A stretch of DNA of 64,000 nucleotides from Bacteroidota bacterium (GCA_022711175.1 JAKLFM010000005.1:1-64000); one strand, 5' to 3'. Numbered from the stretch's first letter, positions 10,395 through 19,654 are shown. The notes: a model not told the origin generated them from the letters alone. Translations and numbers: made by a program.

Positions 10395-10784
10395 TCAGGC
10401 TACACGAACTTCATCATTTTGTTCGAGTTTGGAAGGAACAAGATCGGAAATCACGGCAACAATCTGATCCTTGGCAATTGGCTTTGAAAGAAACCTGTCC
10501 ATACCAGCTTCGTAGCACCGGCCACGTGTTACTTCATCAGTAAAGGCTGTAACCGCAACAATAGGGGTTGTGCCATCGAATGTCCTGATGCAACCGGTGG
10601 CCTCAATTCCATCCATGCCTGGCATGTCCACATCCATCAATACAATGTCGAACGTTCCTGCTTTACAGGCATCAACTGCTCCAAATCCGTCACTCACAAT
10701 GGTATATCTCCAGCCAAATCTTTTCATGAAGAGTGCCATCAACTGCTGGTTAAGGTGGTTGTCTTCGGCAATAAGTACGTTCAT
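10395..10784 (-). CDS. Single-domain response regulator
   Basis: This 129-aa protein consists only of a CheY-like receiver domain. The acid pocket (E7, D8), phosphoacceptor aspartate in LMDVDMP (D51), the conserved threonine in VTAF (T79) and the lysine in SKPI (K101) are all present, so it should be phosphorylatable. There is no output domain. Proteins of this shape usually act by protein-protein contact or as phosphorelay intermediates; the sequence resembles REC domains cut from hybrid kinases. No kinase is adjacent; the nearest in the window is at 52.9 kb. It follows the rpoD terminator and so probably has its own promoter. Confidence 0.93.
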   Translation of the reverse strand: MNVLIAEDNHLNQQLMALFMKRFGWRYTIVSDGFGAVDACKAGTFDIVLMDVDMPGMDGIEATGCIRTFDGTTPIVAVTAFTDEVTRGRCYEAGMDRFLSKPIAKDQIVAVISDLVPSKLEQNDEVRVA

Positions 10785-10867
10785 AACCTACAAGTTAAAA
10801 CAGAAAAAGTAACTCCCTGTTGGAGAGAAGTAATAGTTAATCCAGAAAACCGAAATAGGTAATACGT

Positions 10868-10897
10868 TATTAACAATTTTTTTTCACATTGTTAATA
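10868..10897. repeat. 10-bp inverted repeat upstream of the response-regulator gene
   Basis: TATTAACAAT (10868-10877) and ATTGTTAATA (10888-10897) form a perfect dyad around ten bases, 84 bp before the response-regulator start. The arms are AT-rich and no T-run suits a terminator, so an operator-like site is possible but unproven. Confidence 0.4.
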
Positions 10898-10951
10898 GTC
10901 ATTCATACAGATACTTATAACTCAATTATAAAAAAATGTCAGAGTGATAAC

Positions 10952-10977
10952 AAAAAAAACCACCTAAAGGTGGTTTT
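10952..10977 (-). terminator. rpoD intrinsic terminator
   Basis: On the minus strand AAAACCACCT pairs with AGGTGGTTTT (10977-10968 with 10965-10956) and is followed by an unbroken T-run through 10952 (eight T in all). It is 20 bp beyond the rpoD stop codon. Confidence 0.9.
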
Positions 10978-10996
10978 AATAATGTAATAAATACAC

Positions 10997-11863
10997 TTAT
11001 TGACCAAGATAAGCTTTCAGCAACTTACTCCTTGAGTTGTGCTTCAATCTTCTTATGGCTTTTTCCTTTATCTGTCTCACACGCTCACGCGTAAGGTCGA
11101 ACCTCGCTCCTATTTCTTCGAGGGTGAGGCCATGTGGAACACCAATTCCATAATATAAGTTAATGACATCACGCTCCTTATCGGTTAAGGTAGAAAGCGA
11201 ACGCTGTATTTCCTGGGCTAGTGATTCACGCATAAGACCGGCATCTGTATAGGGAGCGTCTTCATCAACAAACACATCAATGAATTTAGTTTCCTCGTCT
11301 TCTGCAAGCGGGGCATCCATTGAGATGTACTTGGTTGCGATTTTCAAAGCAGCATCAATTTTGTATTCAGGAATTTCGAGGGCTGCAGCAATCTCATCAG
11401 CTGATGGCGTACGTTCAAATTTTTGTTCCAGTCGCGAGGTTTCCTTTTTGATTTTGTTGAGCGAACCCACCTGGTTCAATGGTAATCTCACTATACGCGA
11501 CTGCTCTGCCAGGGCTTGTAAGATGCTTTGCCTGATCCACCACACAGCGTATGATATGAACTTAAAACCTCGGGTTTCGTCGAAACGCTGAGCTGCTTTT
11601 ATTAAACCGAGGTTGCCTTCGTTGATCAGGTCGGGAAGGCTAAGACCTTGGTTTTGATATTGTTTTGCAACCGAAACCACAAACCTCAGGTTAGCACGGC
11701 ACAGTTTGTCGAGGGCGCGCTGGTCGCCCGAACGAATTTTACGTGCCAGTTCAACCTCCTCTTCTGCTGTGATAAGTTCCTCTTTACCTATATCCTGTAA
11801 ATACTTATCTAGCGAGGCGGTTTCCCTGTTGGTGATTGATTTCGATATTTTTAACTGTCTCAT
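10997..11863 (-). CDS. rpoD: Primary sigma factor RpoD/SigA, short Bacteroidetes form
   Basis: This 288-aa protein is the group 1 sigma factor of RNA polymerase. Regions 1.2 (residues ~15-50), 2 (about 51-125, with the -10-binding segment [15 protein letters not shown]), 3 (about 130-205) and 4 (about 220-285, with the helix-turn-helix [20 protein letters not shown]) are complete. The large 1.1 and non-conserved domains of E. coli RpoD are absent, as is usual in Bacteroidetes. This factor is the expected reader of the TTTG/TAnnTTTG promoters seen throughout the window. The gene is single, bounded by its own terminator downstream and by degP upstream. Confidence 0.97.
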   Translation of the reverse strand: MRQLKISKSITNRETASLDKYLQDIGKEELITAEEEVELARKIRSGDQRALDKLCRANLRFVVSVAKQYQNQGLSLPDLINEGNLGLIKAAQRFDETRGFKFISYAVWWIRQSILQALAEQSRIVRLPLNQVGSLNKIKKETSRLEQKFERTPSADEIAAALEIPEYKIDAALKIATKYISMDAPLAEDEETKFIDVFVDEDAPYTDAGLMRESLAQEIQRSLSTLTDKERDVINLYYGIGVPHGLTLEEIGARFDLTRERVRQIKEKAIRRLKHNSRSKLLKAYLGQ

Positions 11864-11880
11864 CTGAATGTTTTAATTAC

Positions 11881-11919
11881 GGAGAATCCTACAATTATTA
11901 TCTTCTTCAGCAATTCTCC
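11881..11919 (-). repeat. Inverted repeat in the rpoD leader
   Basis: GGAGAAT (11881-11887) and ATTCTCC (11913-11919) are perfect 7-bp complements 25 bp apart, 18-56 nt before the rpoD ATG. The dyad could fold in the leader RNA. No promoter with a good match was found nearby. Confidence 0.3.
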
Positions 11920-12010
11920 TTAATCATTTGCTAAATTACGAAATTTGATGCCGGATTCCTAATTTGTTTTTAACTAAGTATCAAAAATTCAGGGATTTCC
12001 GGTTCATTGT

Positions 12011-13459
12011 TTACAATCCGAACCCATAATAGGCGCGGGTACGGTTGGGATAGATTCCTTCGATCAGGACTCCGCCTCTCTTGTTTTCAAGGGCATTTTC
12101 TATATCCTTGGTGCTTCGTACAGGCTTATTGTCAATTTCAGTAATGATATAGCCTTCTTTAATTCCTGCTTCCCTCAGTATTCCATCACCTATTGAGGTA
12201 ACCTGAACACCACCTGCAATGCCGAGCTTTGCTTTTATTTCGGCCGATACAGGGGAGAATGTTGCTCCGAGCCGTGCTATATTATCCTGGTCTTCTTTTG
12301 TAATAACAGATGTAGTGCCTCCTTTGTTTTTAAGCGTCACCATATAATCCTTTTCGGAGCCATTTCGTAATACTGAAATTTTTGCTTTATCACCCGGACG
12401 GTACTGGCCGATCTGTTCGAGCAGCTCCGAAGTGCTGTTTACCTTTATTCCGTCAATGGCGGTTATCACATCGCCCTTCTGAATTCCGGCTTCCTTGGCA
12501 GAGCTATTGTCGGTTACATCTGACAGATAAACTCCGCGAAGCTCCTTTATATTGTTTTCGGAGGCAAATTTGTTGTCAATATCCCTGATGCTTACCCCCA
12601 GGAATGCCCTTTGTACATCACCGAATTCAATTAAATCGGCAACTACTTTTTTGGCAATGTTAACAGGAATTGCAAATGAGTACCCGGCATAATACCCTGT
12701 GCCCGAAGCAATAGCAGCATTAATACCGACGAGTTCACCGCGTGTATTTACAAGTGCGCCGCCACTGTTGCCGCGGTTTACGGCGGCGTCGGTTTGTATG
12801 TAAGACTCAATTGCCGATCCGTCGGGTGTACCCAGGATATTGATGTTACGTGCTTTGGCACTCACAATACCGGCTGTTACAGTAGAAGTCAGGTTGAAAG
12901 GATTTCCTACGGCAAGTACCCACTCGCCTATTTTCAGTTCATCTGAATTGCCATAAACAATGTAGGGAAGATTGCTATCCTTGATTTTTACCACTGCGAT
13001 GTCGGTCGAAGGGTCGGTACCGATAATATCGGCTTCAAATTCCCTTTTGTCGTTAAGCACTACCGAAACCTTTGTAGCGTCCTGAACCACGTGATTATTG
13101 GTTACAATATATCCGTCGGGCGATATGATAACACCTGAACCCGAACCTTCGAGCGGTTGCTGCATACCCGGCTGACGGTTATTGAAGAAATCATGAAGGT
13201 CAAAAAAATCATCATAGTACATGTTTTTTCGCGAGTACTCAGTCTTGATATGTACTACTGCATGAATTGACATATTGGCAGCTGTTGTGAAATCAGGCAA
13301 AATTGCATCGGAACCTGCCATACTGGCATATGTTACCGGAATGGGCGATTGCGGGACACCCTGAAGCTTATCTGATTTCTTTTGTATTAACGCGTATGAA
13401 CCCAGTGAAATAAAACCGCCCAGAATTGCTACAACGAGGTAGCCTGCATACTTTTTCAT
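12011..13459 (-). CDS. degP: DegP/HtrA family serine protease
   Basis: This protein (482 aa from ATG 13459, 491 aa from ATG 13486) is a periplasmic protease-chaperone of the Do/HtrA family. It has an N-terminal signal anchor (AGYLVVAILGGFISLGSYAL), a trypsin-like domain with the triad histidine in TNNHVV, aspartate in STDIAVVK and serine in GNSGGAL, then two PDZ domains (about residues 280-370 and 390-482). I prefer ATG 13459 because MKKYAGYL gives a normal n-region; the nine extra codons upstream cannot be excluded. Expected role: degradation of misfolded envelope proteins. It is transcribed alone, divergent from dapF. Confidence 0.95.
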   Translation of the reverse strand: MKKYAGYLVVAILGGFISLGSYALIQKKSDKLQGVPQSPIPVTYASMAGSDAILPDFTTAANMSIHAVVHIKTEYSRKNMYYDDFFDLHDFFNNRQPGMQQPLEGSGSGVIISPDGYIVTNNHVVQDATKVSVVLNDKREFEADIIGTDPSTDIAVVKIKDSNLPYIVYGNSDELKIGEWVLAVGNPFNLTSTVTAGIVSAKARNINILGTPDGSAIESYIQTDAAVNRGNSGGALVNTRGELVGINAAIASGTGYYAGYSFAIPVNIAKKVVADLIEFGDVQRAFLGVSIRDIDNKFASENNIKELRGVYLSDVTDNSSAKEAGIQKGDVITAIDGIKVNSTSELLEQIGQYRPGDKAKISVLRNGSEKDYMVTLKNKGGTTSVITKEDQDNIARLGATFSPVSAEIKAKLGIAGGVQVTSIGDGILREAGIKEGYIITEIDNKPVRSTKDIENALENKRGGVLIEGIYPNRTRAYYGFGL

Positions 13460-13653
13460 TGCTTTGAGTTTAGTTTGATTAATCATTTAATTACTGATCG
13501 TTTTAACTGATGTTAAATTACGTTTCGAAATTGTTAACGCAATATTAGTACCATTAGTTTGGCATGTCATGTTAATAATTGTTAAGACTTTTCTTGTCGT
13601 AAGTGTTGAAAACAGGGCTTCTGAGCGCATTTTCGGGCTGATGCTGCTGCCGC

Positions 13654-13685
13654 TTGATTCACAGTCGGTGTTTTTATTACTTTTG
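13654..13685 (+). promoter_or_regulatory. dapF promoter
   Basis: TTG (13654-13656), 21 bp, then TACTTTTG (13678-13685), an exact TAnnTTTG. Transcription would start near 13691, about 27 nt before the dapF ATG. Confidence 0.65.
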
Positions 13686-13717
13686 TCAATTATCCTGTTT
13701 CAGGTAGTTTTCACGCA

Positions 13718-14509
13718 ATGGAAGGTAAAACCCTGAATTTTCAGAAATACCAAGGCACGGGCAACGATTTTATCCTTGTCGATGACAGGGCTATGCAATT
13801 TGATTATAGCCAGGCACTCATCGCGCAATTGTGTGACCGCAGGTTTGGCATCGGTTCCGACGGGTTGCTTCTGCTCAGGAATAAAACAGGTGTTGATTTT
13901 GAGATGTTATTCTTTAATCCTGACGGCAGCCGGGCGACCTTTTGTGGCAACGGTGCAAGGTGCATAGTTGCGTTCGCAGCTTCGCTCGGAATCGGTGACA
14001 GCGAGTTCACTTTTCAGGCTGCTGACGGGCTTCACAAGGCGTTGTTAACCAGGATATCAGGTAGCGAAAGCATTGTCAGGGTAAGCATGATTGACCCCTT
14101 GATATACAGCCATAGTGATGATTTCACTTTTCTGAATTCAGGAACTTATCATTATGTGACTTTCGTTCCTGATCCGGATGTTGTTGATATAATGACGGAT
14201 GCCCCCAAAATCAGGTACAGGAGGCAATTTGAACCTGCCGGAACAAATGTGAATTATGCTGCAATTCAGGATGATGGGATCTATGTAAGAACCTATGAAA
14301 AAGGAGTTGAAGCTGAAACCCTTTCGTGCGGAACCGGTGTTACTGCCACAGCCATTGCCGCCTCACTGCATACCGGCAGAACTGATCAAAGGATAAGGAC
14401 TAAAGGTGGTATTTTGAGGGTTACTTTTAAGAATGAAGCCTGCAGTTTTACGGATGTTCGGCTCGAAGGCCCTGCCGTTAAAGTATTTGAAGGGAAAATC
14501 AACCTCTAA
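13718..14509 (+). CDS. dapF: Diaminopimelate epimerase
   Basis: This 263-aa enzyme interconverts LL- and meso-diaminopimelate for lysine and murein synthesis. The two catalytic cysteines are in FCGNGARC (C76) and LSCGTG (C204), each in one of the two mirror-image lobes; the N-terminal GTGNDF motif is also present. The length is typical. It is the first gene of a tight rightward cluster, followed after 4 bp by a GNAT gene and then mltG. That grouping fits cell-wall metabolism. The dapD gene at 43.7 kb belongs to the same pathway. Confidence 0.97.
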   Translation: MEGKTLNFQKYQGTGNDFILVDDRAMQFDYSQALIAQLCDRRFGIGSDGLLLLRNKTGVDFEMLFFNPDGSRATFCGNGARCIVAFAASLGIGDSEFTFQAADGLHKALLTRISGSESIVRVSMIDPLIYSHSDDFTFLNSGTYHYVTFVPDPDVVDIMTDAPKIRYRRQFEPAGTNVNYAAIQDDGIYVRTYEKGVEAETLSCGTGVTATAIAASLHTGRTDQRIRTKGGILRVTFKNEACSFTDVRLEGPAVKVFEGKINL

Positions 14510-14513
14510 GCCT

Positions 14514-15044
14514 ATGGAAGAAGCTACCATTTCAATCAGGGCACTTGAACCAACCGACATTGACCTCTTATATAAATGGGAGAACGATCCTGAAGTCTGG
14601 CATCTCGGAAATACCCTCGCTCCATTTTCGAGGTTTGTTCTGGAACAGTATCTCGTAAATTCGCACGAAGACATTTTCTCGTCGAAACAACTCAGGCTGA
14701 TGATTGAGTTTATCGATGGTAAAACTGATGCCGTTGCCGTAGGTAGCATAGACCTGTTTGATTTTGAGCCGCTGCACAGGCGCGTGGGCATCGGCATACT
14801 CATTGCAAGGGAACACAGGCGCAAAGGCTATGCAAAACAGGCACTCAGACTTATGCTTGATTATTGTTACAATACGCTCAACATTCACCAGGTGTTTTGC
14901 AATATTGAAGCTGATAACGCCGAAAGCATCCGCCTGTTCACCAAACTTGGGTTTGCAGAATGCGGACATAAAAAACAATGGCTTTGGCGAAATCATGCCT
15001 GGGTGGATGAGCTGATGTATCAGCATTTAAACGATCACAAGTAG
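14514..15044 (+). CDS. GNAT family N-acetyltransferase (RimJ/RimL-like)
   Basis: This 176-aa protein has the GNAT fold of the Acetyltransf_3 type: an N-terminal segment IRALEPTDIDLLYKWEND, the acetyl-CoA-binding turn RRKGYAKQAL and the end motif NAESIRLFTKLGF. ATG 14514 lies four bases after the dapF stop, whereas the longer open frame would overlap dapF deeply, so I took the short form. Substrate unknown; relatives acetylate ribosomal protein N-termini or small amines. Its position between dapF and mltG suggests co-transcription, not necessarily a shared pathway. Confidence 0.9.
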   Translation: MEEATISIRALEPTDIDLLYKWENDPEVWHLGNTLAPFSRFVLEQYLVNSHEDIFSSKQLRLMIEFIDGKTDAVAVGSIDLFDFEPLHRRVGIGILIAREHRRKGYAKQALRLMLDYCYNTLNIHQVFCNIEADNAESIRLFTKLGFAECGHKKQWLWRNHAWVDELMYQHLNDHK

Positions 15045-15078
15045 CACAAAACCTGGTATTTACTGAAATATATCACAC

Positions 15079-16161
15079 ATGGCCGACTACTATTCGTCAG
15101 TACGAAGGAAAGAAAGGCTCAAAGCCCGAAACCGAAGGGTTATTTCCTGGTTTATCATTGTTCTGGTTTTTGCCGGTGGATCAGCAGCCTTTCTCGGATA
15201 CAGATCATTGTATAAATCGAACGTTTGGCTTAACGGGCAAAAAGAAGCCTCTGTTATTATACCCACAGGCACAAACTGGGAGGGCGTTAAGCAGATTTTG
15301 TATAAGAACGGTGCTATCATCCACAGGGAATCTTTCGAGTGGCTTGCCAAATTCATGAAATATCCTGAGCACATCAAAGCTGGTCATTACATCATCAGGG
15401 ATGGTATGAACAATCGGACCCTTATCACCAAGTTGAGGGCCGGGCAGCAGGATCCGGTTAAACTGATTTTCAATAATATACGAACAAAAGAAGACCTTGC
15501 CGGAAAACTCGGCGAACAACTCGAAACTGATTCAGCCAGGCTTATCGCCCTGCTGAACGATACTTCGGTTATTCGGAAATGGGGGTTTACGCCTTTTACC
15601 ATTCTCACCATGTTTATTCCGAACACTTACGAAGTGTACTGGAATATTGCCCCCGAAAAGCTTCTTGACAGGATGCACAAGGAATATGACCGATTTTGGA
15701 ATGAAAGCAGGCAGCAAAAGCTTGTTGAGATTGGCTTAAACCGACTGCAAACTATGACATTGGCCTCAATTGTGGAGAAAGAAAGCAATATGAACGACGA
15801 AAAGCCTGATATTGCAGGTGTTTATATGAACAGGCTCAAGCAGGGATGGCTGCTGCAAGCCGACCCAACCCTTGTATTCGCCCTCGGAGATTTCACAATC
15901 AAAAGAGTGTTAAACGTCTATAAAAAAATTGATTCTCCATACAATACTTATCTTTATTACGGTTTGCCTCCCGGGCCAATCTGTTTACCCTCAATTTCAT
16001 CAATTGATGCAGTACTTAATTATAACAGGCACAATTACATGTATTTCTGTGCCCGCGAGGATTTTTCGGGGTATCACAATTTTGCCTCAACCATGCAACA
16101 GCACGAACTGAATGCCGCGCGCTATCAACAGGCTCTCAACAGGCAGGGAATCATGAAATAG
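15079..16161 (+). CDS. mltG: Endolytic transglycosylase MltG
   Basis: This 360-aa protein is a YceG/MltG-type lytic transglycosylase that cuts nascent glycan strands and so sets their length. It has a basic cytoplasmic N-terminus, one membrane helix (about residues 21-43), a LysM-like segment (about 55-110) and the catalytic domain. The catalytic glutamate is in ASIVEKES; the conserved LKQGWLLQADPT segment and the NTYLYYGLPPGPI segment are intact. Third gene of the dapF cluster. Confidence 0.96.
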   Translation: MADYYSSVRRKERLKARNRRVISWFIIVLVFAGGSAAFLGYRSLYKSNVWLNGQKEASVIIPTGTNWEGVKQILYKNGAIIHRESFEWLAKFMKYPEHIKAGHYIIRDGMNNRTLITKLRAGQQDPVKLIFNNIRTKEDLAGKLGEQLETDSARLIALLNDTSVIRKWGFTPFTILTMFIPNTYEVYWNIAPEKLLDRMHKEYDRFWNESRQQKLVEIGLNRLQTMTLASIVEKESNMNDEKPDIAGVYMNRLKQGWLLQADPTLVFALGDFTIKRVLNVYKKIDSPYNTYLYYGLPPGPICLPSISSIDAVLNYNRHNYMYFCAREDFSGYHNFASTMQQHELNAARYQQALNRQGIMK

Positions 16162-16168
16162 CTCTGGC

Positions 16169-17101
16169 ATGGCAGGCAGCACACAATCAAGGCTTTCGGC
16201 ATCAATCCTGCTCATCCTGATGCTCTGGAGCATTTCAGCAGTTGCCATTCAACCGTCCGATACCTTAGCTCCAACAGCAATAAACAAAAAAAGATTATCA
16301 ACCTTAGTTATTGGAGGGTCAGCTCTTTATGTTACCGGCATGACGGGGCTTTACAATATCTGGTATAAAAATTATCCTCAGTCGTCGTTTCACTTTTTCA
16401 ACGACAGTAAAGAATGGCTTCAGGTGGACAAGGTTGGTCACACAACAACTGCCTATTATGTCGGATATATAGGTTTCGGAGCGCTTCGTTACTCAGGTTT
16501 GAACGAAAGAAAGTCGGTGCTGCTTGGCTCGCTTGCTTCTTGGCTTTTCCTCACCACTATTGAGACATTCGATGGTTTTTCGAAACATTGGGGCGCATCG
16601 GCAACGGATATGGTTGCAAACACCTTTGGTTGCGGCCTGTTTGCCGGTCAACAGTTATTGTGGCACGATCAGCGGATCAAACTGAAATGGTCGTATCATC
16701 AGACCGATTTTGCACATTACCGCCCGGATTTGCTCGGTGAAACATTTGCTGAAAAAATGCTGAAGGATTATAACGGTCAGACTTACTGGCTTTCCGTAAA
16801 TATTAAATCCTTCCTTACAAAGAATTCAAATTTTCCGGCATGGTTGAATGTTTCCTTTGGATATGGAGCCGAAGGAATGACGGGAGCATCGGTTAATTCA
16901 ATAACCTACCTTGGCAATGAAATACCTGCATTCGACCGCTACAGGCAGTTTTATTTCGGCCCCGATATTGATCTTTCCCGTATAAAAACACGGTCGGTAT
17001 TATTGAAAGGATTGTTTAAAACATTCGGATTCATAAGGTTGCCGCTGCCTGTATTGGAATTCGGCACTCAAGGCATGAGATTTCATCCTTTGTATTTTTG
17101 A
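16169..17101 (+). CDS. DUF2279 family protein
   Basis: This 310-aa protein begins with a signal-like hydrophobic segment (residues 10-27). The body matches my memory of DUF2279: a conserved DKVGHTTTAYY stretch with a histidine near a membrane segment, then GASATDMVANTFGC, and a beta-rich C-terminal half. It probably resides in the envelope; its function is unknown. It starts 7 bp after the mltG stop codon, so it belongs to the same transcript. Confidence 0.8.
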   Translation: MAGSTQSRLSASILLILMLWSISAVAIQPSDTLAPTAINKKRLSTLVIGGSALYVTGMTGLYNIWYKNYPQSSFHFFNDSKEWLQVDKVGHTTTAYYVGYIGFGALRYSGLNERKSVLLGSLASWLFLTTIETFDGFSKHWGASATDMVANTFGCGLFAGQQLLWHDQRIKLKWSYHQTDFAHYRPDLLGETFAEKMLKDYNGQTYWLSVNIKSFLTKNSNFPAWLNVSFGYGAEGMTGASVNSITYLGNEIPAFDRYRQFYFGPDIDLSRIKTRSVLLKGLFKTFGFIRLPLPVLEFGTQGMRFHPLYF

Positions 17102-17135
17102 TTTGTTTACTTTTAAAACAAAAATTATCCCTTCT

Positions 17136-17546
17136 ATGGCTTCATCACGTATCCTGCTCATTATATGTTCATTGATGATACTTATTTCATGTAACTCATC
17201 ACATGAAAAAGCAATTGAACTCATTAAAAAGGGAAATGAATTCGAACGTAATTCAGCCTTTACCGAAGCCCAAAAAAGTTATCAGAAAGCAATAAAGGCT
17301 GATCCTGAAAATGCGGTAGCATGGTTTTTTATGGGAAATGTAAAGCGTAACCAGGGTATGATCAGAGAATCATTGGCCGATTATGATAAAGCTATTGAGC
17401 TCGACAGCACTTTTGCCGATGCATATGCCAATCGCGGTGATGCCAGGTTCTCGCTAAACGATCGTGATGGCTCGTGCAAGGATTACCTGAAGGCTGAAGC
17501 TCTCGGTAAAGAAAACATGCATGATAAAACAAAGTGGTGCAAATAA
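17136..17546 (+). CDS. TPR-repeat lipoprotein
   Basis: This 136-aa protein starts with a lipoprotein signal whose lipobox reads LISC (cysteine about residue 19), followed by three tetratricopeptide repeats (AWFFMGNVKRNQGMIRESLADY is the clearest region). It should be anchored to a membrane facing the periplasm and act as a protein-binding adaptor. A longer TTG-started form (17103) was rejected because it breaks the signal peptide. Last gene of the dapF cluster. Confidence 0.85.
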   Translation: MASSRILLIICSLMILISCNSSHEKAIELIKKGNEFERNSAFTEAQKSYQKAIKADPENAVAWFFMGNVKRNQGMIRESLADYDKAIELDSTFADAYANRGDARFSLNDRDGSCKDYLKAEALGKENMHDKTKWCK

Positions 17547-17568
17547 TGATGAAATCAATAAAACATTG

Positions 17569-18519
17569 TTAATCATTGAATTGCCGGTTGTGCTCAACAA
17601 TTATTTTTTCTAATTCGGAGGCAATGCTAAAAATATATCCGCGCTGGGCATCCGAAAGTCGTGTTGAGCTTCGTGCCCAGGAAACAATTTTATCTGTCTG
17701 GTAAAGAACGGGGGAGCCGCACGACCATAGCAGCTGCTTTATTTCGGCCATTACCGGTGCCTGTGCAGGCATGCGACCACGAAAAACGCAGGCGGCAACA
17801 CGATGCAGGTACCTTAGAAGGGTTGTAATTTCGGCAGAAGGATATGACTGTACCATTTCAGCAACAGCATGATTGAATTCATCCTCCTGGTTGGCAATAA
17901 TACAAAGCTCAAGCCGGGTTATTGACTCAACTGTCGAAAGCTCTTTTCCCGGTTTGCTGCCGATATCCGATTTATTACTTTCATCATCAATAACATCTGG
18001 CTCTGCAAACAATTGTGCTTCAGCACGTTCAACAGTTTCATGTTTTACCGTGGGTGTCGCAATAATTGTTTCAGGTTTTTCAACCACAGTGCCTGCAGTT
18101 TTTATACGCTGCAATTCGAATAGCAGGCTTCGTACTTCATCCCTGAGCCTGTTGTTTTCGCGGAAAAAATAAAATGGCACAAGAACCGAAACCGCAATAG
18201 CCAGGATCGCTGCCAGGCCGGCAAAAAGAGCAGTAAGGAAATTTGTACTGAGTGGTTTCTGATCATCCTTGATTTCCGGACCCTTAACTTCGGCAAATTT
18301 CGTTGCAGACTTGACCGCTGTTAGGCTGTCAACTTGCTGCTGAAGGCCGGCTATTTCCCCTTTTAGGTCAATAATTACTGAGTCATGGCTGTTTAATTTA
18401 TTTTCGAGTTGCTGAATCCATTGATGTGTTTGCGATAAGGGAGATGCTGAAAAACAATTACCTGCGAATAAAATAATCGCTATTGAAGTAATATAAATCC
18501 GCAGCAGTAATACTTTCAT
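17569..18519 (-). CDS. Unknown membrane-anchored protein with coiled coils
   Basis: I do not recognise this 316-aa protein. It has a cleavable-looking signal (residues 1-25), a coiled-coil stretch outside the membrane (about 30-68), a single membrane helix (about 94-119), a second short coiled coil (about 120-140), a low-complexity linker (140-190) and a mostly helical C-terminal domain of about 120 residues predicted to be cytoplasmic. The layout resembles a transmembrane scaffold or sensor without an enzymatic domain. It is 21 bp upstream of ychF's 3' end region, on the other side of a convergent TPR lipoprotein. It could follow ychF on one transcript. Confidence 0.75.
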   Translation of the reverse strand: MKVLLLRIYITSIAIILFAGNCFSASPLSQTHQWIQQLENKLNSHDSVIIDLKGEIAGLQQQVDSLTAVKSATKFAEVKGPEIKDDQKPLSTNFLTALFAGLAAILAIAVSVLVPFYFFRENNRLRDEVRSLLFELQRIKTAGTVVEKPETIIATPTVKHETVERAEAQLFAEPDVIDDESNKSDIGSKPGKELSTVESITRLELCIIANQEDEFNHAVAEMVQSYPSAEITTLLRYLHRVAACVFRGRMPAQAPVMAEIKQLLWSCGSPVLYQTDKIVSWARSSTRLSDAQRGYIFSIASELEKIIVEHNRQFND

Positions 18520-18540
18520 CTCGAAGTGAAAGGTGTAAAG

Positions 18541-19629
18541 CTAAACATTAAATCGTATATGAAGAATATCTCCATCGCCGACAATGTAATTTTTCCCTTC
18601 GACGAATAATTTGCCATTATCACGGCAGGCATGTTCTGACTTATATGACATGAAATCAGCATATTTCATTACTTCGGCGCGTATAAATCCCCGTTCGAGA
18701 TCGCTGTGAATAACACCTGCGGCCTGCGGCGCTGTCATGCCTTTGTGTATTGTCCAGGCTCTCACCTCTTTGGGTCCGGCAGTGAAAAACGACTGAAGAT
18801 TCAGCAGCCTGTATGCTGCTTGCACCACTTTATTCACGCCGGGTTGCGATAATCCGGCATCTTCGAGAAATGCTTTTCGGTCATCAGCATTTTCAAGCTC
18901 GGCAATTTCGGCTTCAAGTTCCGCTGCCAGGAACAGTACTTCGGCATTATCATTCTTCACTGCCGCTGTGAATTCTTCAACCCACGAATTTCCATTTACA
19001 GCCGAAGCATCATCAACGTTGCACACATAAATTACCGGTTTTTCAGTGATAAGGCTCAGTTCAGTGATGTGCTTCTTATCCTCTTCATGTACCGGAGCTG
19101 TACGTGCAGGTTTGAAATCTTCAAGATGTTTCCTGTAAACCTGAAGAATATCCATCACTTTACGGGCATCCTTCTCCCCTACTTTCACCAGCTTTTCGGT
19201 ACGCTGTATCTTACGTTCAATCAGGTTCAGGTCGCGGATACACAGTTCAAGGTCAACAATTTCCTTATCACGGACAGGATTTACCGAGCCTTCGATATGA
19301 GGCACCGTGGGACTGTCGAAGCAGCGGATAACGTGGATCAGTGCATCAGTCTGTTGTATATCAGCCAGAAACCGGCTTGCACCGCTGTCAGACTGTCCTG
19401 AACCTTTGGTTAGACCCGGAATATCAACCAGGTCAACAGTAGCATGCACAACACGTGCAGAATGTATGAGGCTGTCAATCTCGTATAGCCGGTCGTCGGG
19501 AACATCAATCTGGCCGATATTCGCCTTCTGAACTCCAGGCTGATTTTGTACCTTGGTATTGGCAACGCAATTAAAGAGTGTGGTTTTTCCTGTATTTGAC
19601 AGCCCTATAATACCGCATTTTAGTCCCAT
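18541..19629 (-). CDS. ychF: Redox-regulated ATPase YchF
   Basis: This 362-aa protein is the Obg-family P-loop ATPase YchF/OLA1. It carries the Walker A motif GLSNTGKTT (residues ~7-15), switch segment DIPGLTKGSG, a coiled helical insertion and the C-terminal TGS domain that ends in HIRFNV. Family members bind ATP in preference to GTP and associate with ribosomes; the exact role is unsettled. I chose ATG 19629 because the protein then begins MGLKCGIIG, the family N-terminus, 20 nt after the predicted transcription start. Confidence 0.96.
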   Translation of the reverse strand: MGLKCGIIGLSNTGKTTLFNCVANTKVQNQPGVQKANIGQIDVPDDRLYEIDSLIHSARVVHATVDLVDIPGLTKGSGQSDSGASRFLADIQQTDALIHVIRCFDSPTVPHIEGSVNPVRDKEIVDLELCIRDLNLIERKIQRTEKLVKVGEKDARKVMDILQVYRKHLEDFKPARTAPVHEEDKKHITELSLITEKPVIYVCNVDDASAVNGNSWVEEFTAAVKNDNAEVLFLAAELEAEIAELENADDRKAFLEDAGLSQPGVNKVVQAAYRLLNLQSFFTAGPKEVRAWTIHKGMTAPQAAGVIHSDLERGFIRAEVMKYADFMSYKSEHACRDNGKLFVEGKNYIVGDGDILHIRFNV

Positions 19630-19654
19630 ATTCGCTTCAACTATATTTATTAAG

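Noticed and set aside
13460-13486. Longer DegP start (ATG 13486)
   Set aside because: It adds nine residues ahead of a normal signal anchor; kept only as an alternative.
13569-13736. Possible 55-aa hydrophobic small protein upstream of dapF
   Set aside because: It contains the dapF promoter, overlaps the dapF start and shows no recognisable motif; probably chance.
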